Notes: a model not told the origin generated them from the sequence alone. A stretch of 15,506 bases of DNA from SFHK01 sp045538305 (GCA_045538305.1 JAZSRC010000076.1:1-15506); one strand, 5' to 3'. Counted from the stretch's first letter, positions 1 through 6,794 are shown. Numbers and translations are program-made.

Positions 1-50
1 GGGAGTTATCTCCCTCTCCAAACCTCTCTCTGGAGTTTGTTGATGATCTG

Positions 51-76
51 AAACCGACAGCCTAAGCTGTCGGTTT
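51..76 (-). terminator. Hairpin terminator after pckA
   Basis: A perfect 11-bp stem (AAACCGACAGC / GCTGTCGGTTT) with a 4-base loop begins 12 bases past the pckA stop codon. The T-run is weak: on the minus strand the stem ends in TTT and is followed by CAGATC. The stem's own A/T ends make it roughly bidirectional. It most likely ends the pckA transcript, and possibly also a plus-strand gene entering from left of the window. Confidence 0.6.
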
Positions 77-87
77 AACTTTAGGAA

Positions 88-1698
88 TTATTCTTCTACA
101 ACGGGGCCGGCGGCTACGAGAGCCTTGCCTGCGTCATTGCCGGTGTACTTCACGAAGTTCTTCACGAAGCGGCCAGCCAGATCCTTCGCCTTGGCATCCC
201 ACTCAGCAGCGTCTGCGTAGGTGTTGCGCGGATCGAGGATGTTGGTGTCAACTCCGGGCAGAGCAGTGGGTACTTCGAGGTTGAAGAACGGGATCTTCTT
301 GGTATCGGCCTTCAGAATGGAGCCATCGAGGATCGCGTCGATGATGCCGCGGGTATCCTTAATGGAGATGCGCTTGCCGGTTCCGTTCCAGCCGGTGTTT
401 ACCAGATACGCCTTAGCGCCAGACTTCTCCATCTTCTTTACGAGCTCCTCGCCGTACTTGGTGGGATGCAGCTCGAGGAAGGCCTGGCCGAAGCAAGCAG
501 AGAAAGTGGGAGTGGGCTCGGTGATGCCGCGCTCGGTACCTGCCAGCTTGGAGGTGAAGCCGGAGAGGAAGTAGTACTGGGTCTGCTCGGGAGTCAGGAT
601 AGATACGGGGGGCAATACGCCGAAAGCATCAGCAGACAGGAAGATGACGTTCTTGGCATCGGGGCCTGCGGATACGGGGCGAACGATCTTCTCGATGTGA
701 TCGATCGGATAGGAAACGCGGGTATTCTCGGTAACGGACTTGTCTGCGAAATCAATAACGCCGTTCTCGTCTACGGTTACGTTCTCAAGCAGAGCGTTGC
801 GCTTAATTGCGTTGTAGATGTCGGGCTCGGATTCCTTGTCAAGGTTGATAACCTTCGCATAGCAGCCACCTTCGAAGTTGAAGATGCCGTTGTCGTCCCA
901 GCCGTGCTCGTCGTCGCCGATGAGGAGGCGCTTGGGATCGGTAGACAGAGTGGTCTTGCCAGTTCCGGACAGACCGAAGAACAGAGCGGTGTTTTCGCCG
1001 TTCATATCGGTGTTGGCGGAGCAGTGCATGGAGGCCATGCCGTTAAGCGGCAGGTAGTAGTTCATCAGGGAGAACATGCCCTTCTTCATTTCGCCGCCGT
1101 ACCAGGTGTTCAGGATAACCTGTTCGCGATCCTTCAGGTTGAAGAAGGAAACAGTTTCGGAGTTGAGGCCGAGCTCCTTGTAGTTGTCAACCTTCGCCTT
1201 GGAAGCGTTGAAGGAAACGAAATCGGGCTCAAAGTTTTCGAGCTCTTCTTCGGTGGGATTGATGAACATGTTCTTTACGAAGTGTGCCTGCCATGCAACT
1301 TCCATGATGAAACGGATGGACATGCGGGTATCAGCGTTGGTGCCGCAGAAAACGTCCATAACATACAGCTTCTTGTTGGACAGCTGAGCGATAGCCTTTT
1401 CCTTGCAGGATGCCCATGCTTCAGGAGAAGCGGGCTTATTGTCGTTTTTGAATTCGTCAGAGGTCCACCAGAGGGTGTCCTTGGAAACTTCGTCCATTAC
1501 AAAGAACTTATCTTTGGGGGAACGTCCGGTGTAGATACCGGTCATTACGTTAACAGCGCCCAGCTCGGTTACCTGGCCCTTTTCGAAGCCTTCGAGAGCG
1601 GGATTGGTTTCCTCTTGGAAGAGAACTTCGTAAGAGGGGTTACGGATAATTTCAGTAGTGCCGGTAATGCCGTACTTGCTCAGATTCAGCTCTGCCAT
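88..1698 (-). CDS. pckA: Phosphoenolpyruvate carboxykinase (ATP)
   Basis: This enzyme interconverts oxaloacetate + ATP and phosphoenolpyruvate + CO2 + ADP in the cytosol. In gluconeogenic growth it makes PEP; many anaerobes run it in reverse to fix CO2 and gain ATP. The 536-residue protein matches the usual family length (about 530-540). Visible motifs are TGRSP with Arg59, YGGEMKKG with Lys206, His225 in MHCS, the P-loop GLSGTGKTT at 242-250 and the metal site GDDEHGW at 261-267. All sit 6-7 residues from their E. coli counterparts. The frame stays open to 1752, but I start it at the ATG at 1698 (MAELNLSKYG) because AAGGAAAGAGG lies just upstream and the extra 18 residues are not family-like. 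It appears monocistronic, with its own promoter and a hairpin terminator. Identification is secure; only the start is a choice. Confidence 0.97.
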   Translation of the reverse strand: MAELNLSKYGITGTTEIIRNPSYEVLFQEETNPALEGFEKGQVTELGAVNVMTGIYTGRSPKDKFFVMDEVSKDTLWWTSDEFKNDNKPASPEAWASCKEKAIAQLSNKKLYVMDVFCGTNADTRMSIRFIMEVAWQAHFVKNMFINPTEEELENFEPDFVSFNASKAKVDNYKELGLNSETVSFFNLKDREQVILNTWYGGEMKKGMFSLMNYYLPLNGMASMHCSANTDMNGENTALFFGLSGTGKTTLSTDPKRLLIGDDEHGWDDNGIFNFEGGCYAKVINLDKESEPDIYNAIKRNALLENVTVDENGVIDFADKSVTENTRVSYPIDHIEKIVRPVSAGPDAKNVIFLSADAFGVLPPVSILTPEQTQYYFLSGFTSKLAGTERGITEPTPTFSACFGQAFLELHPTKYGEELVKKMEKSGAKAYLVNTGWNGTGKRISIKDTRGIIDAILDGSILKADTKKIPFFNLEVPTALPGVDTNILDPRNTYADAAEWDAKAKDLAGRFVKNFVKYTGNDAGKALVAAGPVVEE

Positions 1699-1802
1699 GG
1701 TGCATGCTACCTCTTTCCTTAAATTTATACCAGCGGGTACCTTAAAGCGCATGATTGATTGCTTTAATTTGAAACCCCGGTATCCTCATTTTATACGATA
1801 TC

Positions 1803-1831
1803 ATAATACACAAACCGATGGACAAAATCAA
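1803..1831 (-). promoter_or_regulatory. Promoter of pckA
   Basis: On the minus strand TTGATT (1826-1831) and TATTAT (1803-1808) are 17 bases apart, a good sigma-A type pair. Transcription would start near 1796, giving a leader of about 98 bases before the ATG at 1698. Confidence 0.65.
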
Positions 1832-1834
1832 TAC

Positions 1835-1859
1835 AGTTTAAGAAAAATTACCTTAAACT
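1835..1859. promoter_or_regulatory. Inverted repeat upstream of the pckA -35 box
   Basis: AGTTTAAG, nine bases, CTTAAACT forms a perfect 8-bp inverted repeat ending 4 bases upstream of the pckA -35 box. No U-run follows on either strand, so a protein binding site is more likely than a terminator. Two further palindromes lie next to it: TTTACAGGTAAA (1877-1888, central AG unpaired) and AAACGCGTTT (1868-1877). The bound regulator is unknown. Confidence 0.45.
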
Positions 1860-1919
1860 TTCAGCACAAACGCGTTTTTACAGGTAAATTTTTTTGAAAG
1901 TACAAATGTCTTGACAGAA

Positions 1920-2618
1920 TTATCGAGGTAATGTAAGGTCGCGAATTATTTTTGCTTCTCCCCGTCTGGCCGCCACAAAAATTTCGTGGATGTCATGTAC
2001 CGGTTTTTCAAATCGCATTGCGCCTCTTTGTACTCTTTCACATGAATGCGCATCACTTCCGGCAAACTGAATCAGCCCAAATTTTTTGGCCTCCTTCAAT
2101 GCCAGTTCGTTGAACTCTTCCATCGCATTTCCGGCATTAAATACTTCGTAAGCCTCCACCGAGCGCGGATCAGGCGAAAACAGAGGAATATACGGCGCAC
2201 GCCTGTAGGGATGTGCATGGATGATCTTTCCTCCGGCCTCCTTAACGAGTCGGATGTATTCGTAGTAAGGCTCTTTATCAATATCCGGATGCTCCAGAAG
2301 AAAGCGTTCGTCAAGGCCATATGTCAGAAGCTCTGGGCCGTTCTGAAAGGTTTCCCAGCCGCATATCACTTCAAGGCCGATTCTGTCCCCTTCTTCTTTC
2401 GCAGTATGATAGCCTTTGAAAAGGTACTCCACCTTTGCTTCCCAAGCCATATTTCTATCGCAGCCGATGTTGGCATTAAAGAAGTGATCGGTAATGGCTA
2501 TCAATGAATACCCGGCCTCTTTGCACGCGCGCGCGATATCTTTTCCGCTGTCATGTCCGCAGCGACTGGTTTCCTCCGTATGAAGATGAAGCTGCACATA
2601 ATATCCGTTTTTATCCAT
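1920..2618 (-). CDS. PHP-domain metal-dependent phosphoesterase
   Basis: This 232-residue protein is a single PHP domain of the histidinol phosphatase/polymerase-associated superfamily, which hydrolyses phosphoester bonds with a cluster of metal ions. The metal ligands are visible in order: His11 and His13 (HLHT), Asp44-His45 (ITDH), Glu89, His134/His136 (HAHP) and Asp189/His191 (GSDAH). There is no signal peptide, so it should be cytosolic. The substrate cannot be read from sequence; oligoribonucleotides, nucleotides or sugar phosphates are all known in the family. The ATG at 2618 follows AGGGGAA at good spacing. It has its own promoter and no clear terminator before the pckA promoter, so some read-through into pckA is possible. 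Confidence 0.9.
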   Translation of the reverse strand: MDKNGYYVQLHLHTEETSRCGHDSGKDIARACKEAGYSLIAITDHFFNANIGCDRNMAWEAKVEYLFKGYHTAKEEGDRIGLEVICGWETFQNGPELLTYGLDERFLLEHPDIDKEPYYEYIRLVKEAGGKIIHAHPYRRAPYIPLFSPDPRSVEAYEVFNAGNAMEEFNELALKEAKKFGLIQFAGSDAHSCERVQRGAMRFEKPVHDIHEIFVAARRGEAKIIRDLTLPR

Positions 2619-2652
2619 AAGTATTCCCCTATCGCTGAATAAGTTCTAATCC

Positions 2653-2681
2653 ATTTTACGCGATTTTCTTCGATTGATCAA
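2653..2681 (-). promoter_or_regulatory. Promoter of the PHP-domain gene
   Basis: Minus strand: TTGATC (2676-2681), 17 bases, TAAAAT (2653-2658). The predicted start near 2646 leaves a leader of about 28 bases carrying the ribosome binding site. It lies just downstream of the mazF terminator, so the PHP gene is a separate unit. Confidence 0.6.
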
Positions 2682-2697
2682 GAATTATATATGTAAA

Positions 2698-2734
2698 ACA
2701 AAAATATTGAGAGCCCATCCTTTTGATGAGCTCT
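2698..2734 (-). terminator. Intrinsic terminator after mazF
   Basis: On the minus strand AGAGCTCATC pairs with GATGGGCTCT (one G-U pair) around a 5-base AAAAG loop. CAATATTTTTGTTTT follows. It starts 8 bases past the mazF stop and ends the sleB-ypeB-mazF series. Confidence 0.85.
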
Positions 2735-2741
2735 ATTTGTA

Positions 2742-3167
2742 TCAATTCACAAACCCTAATGATATTCTGAGTGCCTCGCTCACCTGTTCCATTTGCTCCG
2801 CAGTAAGGCAGCCGATGCGCTCTTTCAAACGCCGCTTATCCAGCGTTCTAATCTGCTCTGCAAGTACAACCGAATCCTTTTGAAGCCCATTGCCGTCGGC
2901 CGGCACCGCTACATGCGTGGGAAGCTTCGCTTTGTTAAGCTGTCCCGTTACTGCCAGTACGATAACCGTCGGACTGAATCGGTTGCCTACATCGTTTTGT
3001 ATCACAAGCACCGGGCGCACGCCGCCCTGTTCGGAGCCGACAACTGGATCTAAACAGGCGCTGTACAGTTCGCCTCTTGCGATCATGGCATCACGCTCCG
3101 CATACATGGTCTTATTCAGCGTATGCTGATAATCTGTTGAGCGTGTCATTTGCCCGTACTCATCCAT
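2742..3167 (-). CDS. mazF: MazF/EndoA-type mRNA interferase
   Basis: This is an RNase toxin of the PemK/MazF family, close to Bacillus EndoA, which cuts single-stranded mRNA at a short recognition sequence. The core from about residue 31 to the end follows the EndoA pattern, including PVVGSEQGGVRPVLVIQND. Arg51 and Thr74 correspond to the catalytic Arg25 and Thr48 of EndoA at a constant offset of 26, so it should be active. The ATG at 3167 has a strong AGGAGGG that overlaps the ypeB stop codon, which adds about 27 residues compared with EndoA. An internal ATG at 3086 gives the usual length and follows GGAGCGTGAT, so it may be the true or a second start. No MazE-like antitoxin is present: ypeB ends 10 bases upstream and a terminator follows. 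It is therefore an orphan toxin translated together with a spore-germination gene. Confidence 0.93.
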   Translation of the reverse strand: MDEYGQMTRSTDYQHTLNKTMYAERDAMIARGELYSACLDPVVGSEQGGVRPVLVIQNDVGNRFSPTVIVLAVTGQLNKAKLPTHVAVPADGNGLQKDSVVLAEQIRTLDKRRLKERIGCLTAEQMEQVSEALRISLGFVN

Positions 3168-3177
3168 ACCGACCCTC

Positions 3178-4482
3178 CTATTGAACCAACGTACCCTCGT
3201 CTGTCTTCACAATCTGGTAGATAGAGAGTTCTTCGCCGGTATCTGTATCTATATACACCAGATACTCGTCATCGGCATTCATTGCGTAGATCTCATATGC
3301 TTCTCTTTCCAAGGAGCCGTACGGAATCAGGCATCTTTTTCCGCTGATGGCAGTAAGATTTTCGGACAAGTATTCCTTCGCTTCTTCCAACGTAAGCTTT
3401 GGCTTACTGAATTTACGGACTCCATGATTTGAAAAATAGCCGGTGGCTTCAAAACCTACAATACTTGCATCCTTCATGGAAAGCTGTACTTTCAGAAGAT
3501 CCGGATATAAGGTAACGCCTTCCTCAACCGGCGCAAAGTTTACCGTCAGGATACCATCGAATTTTCGGTAATAGCTCTCTCTTACTTCGCCAAAGCCCTT
3601 GTCCATAAGGAACAGCTTTGCCGTTTGAATCAGTTCCTGTTCACTCAGGATCTCCTCCTGTGAAGCGCCGCCCAGAACATAAATCACTTTACCGCCGTTT
3701 TTACTTACACCCGCATAGCATGAGTAACCGTTTTTGCTGATCATGAACTCATGAACAGGATTTGTATCGTATGTTTCTCCAATGTATTCTATAATCCGAT
3801 AATCGAGCAAAAATTCCGTCAGAGCTGCCTGCGCCTGATCCTTTGTAATCTCTTCTCCCGAGAGCGCTTTCATGGGCTGTATCTCTGTCCCATCCGAAAA
3901 GGGGCCGTCGTACAGCAATGTCGGGTATTCGCTTGCCGGATTTGTAAGCGGCGCCAAATCGCCTTCTCCGTCATAGGCAAAATCATATTTTTCGAATTCG
4001 GTGTCGCCGTTTAAATAGGATCTCATCAGACTGTCCATCTGAAGACATAGACGGGTACATGCCTCAAGGAGCCTTATAGCGGTTTGGCGATCATCCTCCG
4101 AAAGCGATGCCCCGGCATTGAGCTTGTCTGCCATGGTATTTGCCCAATCGCCCGCCTGGTTGACGAATTTTATGGTAGAGCTGACAGCATTTTTCCCTAT
4201 CGGCAGCATAGCAAGATCGCCCTGTGCGCCCTGCGCCTGCATACTGATATCGTTCAGCAGCTGTTTTTCCGTTTTTGCACTTCCTGTAACAACAAACTTT
4301 TTCAGATTTACCTGCATACCGCTTAACAGTTCGCACGTTTCATAAAATGCTTTCTGGTATACGCTGTTTAATTGCAGCCGATCTGCTTTGGCTTCGGAAG
4401 AAACGGAGATATTCATAACGATCATTGACGCCAATAAAATCGCAAGCGCAGTAACTGAGGTTTTCAGAATCCGATCGCGCAT
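3178..4482 (-). CDS. ypeB: Germination protein YpeB
   Basis: YpeB is a spore inner-membrane protein needed for SleB to accumulate in the dormant spore and for control of cortex hydrolysis. This 434-residue protein has an N-terminal membrane anchor (about 8-28). An alpha-helical YpeB region follows (NLKKFVVTGS, then FVNQAGDWANTMADKL), then the family signature YPTLLYDGPFSDG around 187-199. C-terminal PepSY-like repeats run from about 210 to 430. The length is close to Bacillus YpeB (about 450). It starts 10 bases after the sleB stop, and its AGGTGAT ribosome binding site overlaps that TAG, so translation is probably coupled to sleB. The sleB-ypeB pair is the standard arrangement in spore formers. 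Its own stop codon overlaps the mazF ribosome binding site in the same way. Confidence 0.93.
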   Translation of the reverse strand: MRDRILKTSVTALAILLASMIVMNISVSSEAKADRLQLNSVYQKAFYETCELLSGMQVNLKKFVVTGSAKTEKQLLNDISMQAQGAQGDLAMLPIGKNAVSSTIKFVNQAGDWANTMADKLNAGASLSEDDRQTAIRLLEACTRLCLQMDSLMRSYLNGDTEFEKYDFAYDGEGDLAPLTNPASEYPTLLYDGPFSDGTEIQPMKALSGEEITKDQAQAALTEFLLDYRIIEYIGETYDTNPVHEFMISKNGYSCYAGVSKNGGKVIYVLGGASQEEILSEQELIQTAKLFLMDKGFGEVRESYYRKFDGILTVNFAPVEEGVTLYPDLLKVQLSMKDASIVGFEATGYFSNHGVRKFSKPKLTLEEAKEYLSENLTAISGKRCLIPYGSLEREAYEIYAMNADDEYLVYIDTDTGEELSIYQIVKTDEGTLVQ

Positions 4483-4492
4483 TACACATCAC

Positions 4493-5170
4493 CTACTTTG
4501 CAAAACTGTGATTCCCGATTACGGTTACCACCGTTCGGGTACGGATCCATTGATCATCCGTCAGACGCGGATTATAGTAGTATAGGCAGCCATTCGTCGG
4601 ATCCCATCCGTTCATCGCGTCAAGCGCGGCACGTATGGCTTCATTGTCAGGAGTATTATTTATTGAGCCGTTGCTTACGCAGGAAAACGCGCCTTTCTGG
4701 TATACAACGCCGGATATGGTATTGGGAAACGACGCTGATGAAACCCGATTCAGTACCACAGCCGCTACTGCGACCTGACCTTTATAGCTTTCGCCTCGCG
4801 CTTCGGCATATACCAGTTTTGCCAGCAGTCGATGATCGCTTGAAACAATTGCAGACGTTTGTGACGATGTACTGCTTGAAGAAGTTAATGTTACGCCAAG
4901 CGCAGCGGCAGTTTTGGAACCAACCTTTCCGTCTACTGTCAATCCGTTCCTTCTTTGAAACAGAATTACGGCGTCTCTTGTTTTTTCGCCGTATTTTCCA
5001 TCGGCGCTGCCTGACAGATAGCCATATTGAATCAGTCGTTTCTGTACTTTCGTCACATTTTCTCCGCTCGATCCAACTTCCAGCACTACTGCGGCTGAAG
5101 CTGAATTCGGTGCAAACGACAGTATAAGTATCATTGCGACCAATGCTATGGAAAACGCTTTCTTTACCAT
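4493..5170 (-). CDS. sleB: Spore cortex-lytic enzyme SleB
   Basis: SleB is a lytic transglycosylase that cuts muramic-lactam-containing cortex peptidoglycan during germination. This 225-residue form has a signal peptide (about 1-26, ending ASA). A peptidoglycan-binding repeat follows at about 28-95 (VQKRLIQYGYL, then DGKYGEKTRDAV), then a Ser/Thr linker (96-110) and a Hydrolase_2 domain (112-225). The catalytic glutamate is Glu123 in AEARGE; GALYYYNP-like (here GCLYYYNP) and IGNHSFAK motifs are also present. The frame extends to 5203, but the ATG at 5170 follows CCGGAGGAAAATT and leads straight into the signal peptide, so I use it. It overlaps the last bases of the small upstream ORF (ATGGTAA). 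In other spore formers sleB is transcribed by the forespore sigma-G; I could not find a convincing sigma-G promoter here. Confidence 0.95.
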   Translation of the reverse strand: MVKKAFSIALVAMILILSFAPNSASAAVVLEVGSSGENVTKVQKRLIQYGYLSGSADGKYGEKTRDAVILFQRRNGLTVDGKVGSKTAAALGVTLTSSSSTSSQTSAIVSSDHRLLAKLVYAEARGESYKGQVAVAAVVLNRVSSASFPNTISGVVYQKGAFSCVSNGSINNTPDNEAIRAALDAMNGWDPTNGCLYYYNPRLTDDQWIRTRTVVTVIGNHSFAK

Positions 5171-5427
5171 AATTTTCCTCCGGAGGCAATACCTTTTATC
5201 CACGAATAGATGCTTGAATAGAAGCGCATGTTTTCTGTCTTATCCGCTTTGCCATGTCCGCATTTTTCCGGATAGATTACGCACCACCAATTGTTCATAC
5301 CCGGGCATACGGACTCACAAATCGAGATTTGATTTTTTTCCATTTTCGTCTTCTCTTCCGTAAGCGCTTGTTCACTGTAAAACAGAATAAGGATACATAA
5401 GCAAAAACAAAAATACCGACGCATCAT
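5164..5427 (-). CDS. Small Cys-rich secreted protein, unknown
   Basis: I do not recognise this 87-residue protein. It begins MMRRYFCFCLCILILFYSEQ, a short basic stretch followed by a hydrophobic segment, as in a signal peptide or membrane anchor. After a charged linker comes a compact cysteine region: ICESVCPG, then WWC, then YPEKCGHG. The ATG at 5427 follows GGGAG at a 6-base spacing. Its TAA stop overlaps the sleB start (ATGGTAA), a typical sign of translational coupling, so it is plausibly a real gene that acts with SleB/YpeB at the spore envelope. A caution: the start codon lies inside a long terminator-like hairpin. An alternative start is the ATG at 5343 (MEKNQIS), which lacks the hydrophobic segment. 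It could also be a chance frame over a sleB leader. Confidence 0.55.
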   Translation of the reverse strand: MMRRYFCFCLCILILFYSEQALTEEKTKMEKNQISICESVCPGMNNWWCVIYPEKCGHGKADKTENMRFYSSIYSWIKGIASGGKLW

Positions 5428-5460
5428 TCACACTCCCGTCATGTGAATAGCATCGGTATT
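5401..5460 (-). terminator. Terminator-like hairpin between ispE and the small ORF
   Basis: On the minus strand AATACCGATGCTATTCACA (5460-5442) pairs with a slightly longer, imperfect complement at 5432-5412. The 9-base loop TGACGGGAG separates them, and TTTGTTTTTGC follows. The long stem plus U-run looks like an ispE terminator. However, the loop holds the GGGAG ribosome binding site of the small ORF and the descending arm holds its ATG. It may act as a terminator, an attenuator or a translation-blocking structure. Confidence 0.7.
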
Positions 5461-5470
5461 CTTTTGATGA

Positions 5471-5500
5471 ATTATACTGTCTGATCGAACTAAATTTGAA
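5471..5500 (-). promoter_or_regulatory. Possible promoter for the small ORF-sleB unit
   Basis: Minus strand: TTCAAA (5495-5500), 18 bases, TATAAT (5471-5476), overlapping the end of ispE. The -10 is perfect but the -35 is only 4 of 6. Transcription would begin near 5464, at the base of the hairpin at 5460-5412. Confidence 0.35.
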
Positions 5501-6341
5501 TATTGCTCATTGTTCTTGCGATGAACGAACCCGGAATCATCCCTTGCGCCCTCTTTGCCGCTTCTTCAGTTTCAAAAACCCCGTATACTGCTGAGCCGCT
5601 GCCGGACATACGAGCGTATATCGCGCCCAGCCTTTTAAGCTGTTGAATTTCCTTATCAATTTCAGGCAATAAACGGATTGCTGCGCGCTCAAGCGCATTG
5701 CCCGAACAAGCATATGCCATATGATAATCGGATGCAGAAATGAAAGATGCCACGCGCTCAACGTCCAAACCAAGCTTTCCAACCTCTGCTGTATCGAATT
5801 CGCTGAATACCGTTTGAGTGGAAAGTCCTTCGCCAACTGCATGAATCAGGAGCACCGCTTGATTGGAAGAATTGAGCCTTTCTATAATGTCGCCAATTCC
5901 GCGAACTCTGCAAAGTCCGCCCGTCATGCAGTATGGTACATCTGCGCCAAGTCGCTCCCCAATTTTCAGAAGTGTTTTCATAGGCAGCTTTAAACGCCAG
6001 TGTTCATTCAAAGCGAGCAGTGTTGCCGCGCAATCTGCACTTCCTCCGCCAAGACCTGCGCGAACGGGAATTCTCTTTTTAAGATCAATCTTAACCGTTC
6101 TCTTTTCGCCTGTATATTCATTAAGGGATTGAACTGCACGGATCACGAGATTTTTTCCGGAATTTGCAATTGTTCTTCCGTTTACAGTCAGTGTTGTCCA
6201 TTTGGAAGAAGTAAATGTAATCTCGTCACACAGATCGATCGTCTGCATTAGCATATCAAGCTCATGGTACCCATCCTCGCGTCTTGAAAGTATATCAAGA
6301 ACCCAATTGATCTTCGCGAATGCTTTTACTGTAATCTGCAT
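5490..6341 (-). CDS. ispE: 4-diphosphocytidyl-2-C-methyl-D-erythritol kinase
   Basis: IspE phosphorylates 4-diphosphocytidyl-2-C-methylerythritol in the non-mevalonate (MEP) pathway to isoprenoid precursors. The 283-residue protein is a GHMP-superfamily kinase of normal length. Visible features are AKINWVLDI with the active-site Lys10, the ATP-binding glycine loop PVRAGLGGGSADCAATL (93-109), GADVPYCMTGG with catalytic Asp134, and the C-terminal GHMP motif SGSGSAVYGVF. The frame continues 21 bases upstream to a TTG at 6362, but the ATG at 6341 gives the family N-terminus. AAAGGA lies 12 bases before it, slightly long. A terminator-like hairpin ends only about 23 bases before this ATG, so expression probably relies on read-through from the DUF1292 promoter or on a promoter I cannot see. 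Confidence 0.95.
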   Translation of the reverse strand: MQITVKAFAKINWVLDILSRREDGYHELDMLMQTIDLCDEITFTSSKWTTLTVNGRTIANSGKNLVIRAVQSLNEYTGEKRTVKIDLKKRIPVRAGLGGGSADCAATLLALNEHWRLKLPMKTLLKIGERLGADVPYCMTGGLCRVRGIGDIIERLNSSNQAVLLIHAVGEGLSTQTVFSEFDTAEVGKLGLDVERVASFISASDYHMAYACSGNALERAAIRLLPEIDKEIQQLKRLGAIYARMSGSGSAVYGVFETEEAAKRAQGMIPGSFIARTMSNIQI

Positions 6342-6363
6342 AGGGATAAAGCGTCCTTTCAAC

Positions 6364-6405
6364 TAAAAATCGGCGCAGCCCTTTCTGGTTAAGGCTTGCG
6401 CCGAT
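6364..6405 (-). terminator. Intrinsic terminator after the DUF1292 gene
   Basis: Minus strand: ATCGGCGCAAGCC pairs with GGCTGCGCCGAT (one bulged A) around a 12-base loop, directly followed by TTTTT. It is GC-rich and strong by eye. It lies between the DUF1292 stop and the ispE start with almost no space left for an ispE promoter. Confidence 0.8.
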
Positions 6406-6419
6406 ATTTTGGCGTATGC

Positions 6420-6743
6420 TTATTCCTCGTCCTCATCGTCGAATTCATCGTCATCAAAGGCGCCTTCTTCGATAAGCTTAACAAGCTTGTCGCCCAGCTC
6501 TTCATCTACAGGGATAAACTCCTCTTCATCCTCGCCTACCGGCACAACTTGCATGATGATAATTTCCTGTGTGCAGGAAGAACAATCGCCAGCCTCGCAG
6601 GTTTCGCACGCCGGTGCATTCTCGTCATAATCGGTCAGCATAGCGTACTCTTTGCCCTCGTAAAAGAAATAATCGATGACTTCCATCGTAATTTCATTGC
6701 CCTTATCATCTTCAAATACAACCAGATCTTTTTCGTTTTCCAT
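6420..6743 (-). CDS. DUF1292 family protein with a CxxC-x4-CxxC insert
   Basis: DUF1292 (YrzB-like) proteins are small, acidic, widespread in Firmicutes and of unknown function. This 107-residue copy has the family core (FEDDKGNEITMEVIDYFFYE, then EYAMLTD) and ends in a strongly acidic tail (DDDEFDDEDEE). Unusually, four cysteines sit in the middle at 46, 49, 54 and 57 (CETCEAGDCSSC), a spacing suited to binding Zn or an iron-sulfur cluster. The ATG at 6743 follows AAGGAGAAATGACAG. It has a strong promoter upstream and a terminator downstream, so it may be monocistronic, with ispE reached only by read-through. The domain assignment is fairly sure; metal binding is inference. Confidence 0.85.
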   Translation of the reverse strand: MENEKDLVVFEDDKGNEITMEVIDYFFYEGKEYAMLTDYDENAPACETCEAGDCSSCTQEIIIMQVVPVGEDEEEFIPVDEELGDKLVKLIEEGAFDDDEFDDEDEE

Positions 6744-6794
6744 CTGTCATTTCTCCTTTCGGCAGATCAGACGGGTCTTGCCCGTTTCGGTTGT

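Noticed and set aside
1..40. Short inverted repeats GGGAG-TTAT-CTCCC and CTCCA/TGGAG at the left edge
   Set aside because: The stems are only 5 bp with no T-run, and the upstream context is missing.
466..1722. Plus-strand open frame of 418 codons opposite pckA
   Set aside because: It is antisense to a textbook PEP carboxykinase, with no ribosome binding site or recognisable domain.
1699..1919. Riboswitch or leader RNA in the pckA upstream region
   Set aside because: I saw no conserved riboswitch core or terminator/antiterminator pair, only short palindromes.
3168..3180. Search for a MazE antitoxin directly upstream of mazF
   Set aside because: There are only 10 bases between the ypeB stop and the mazF start, so no antitoxin gene can fit.
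5400..5500. Sigma-G promoter expected for sleB
   Set aside because: I found no convincing match to the sigma-G -35/-10 pattern in or just upstream of the small ORF.
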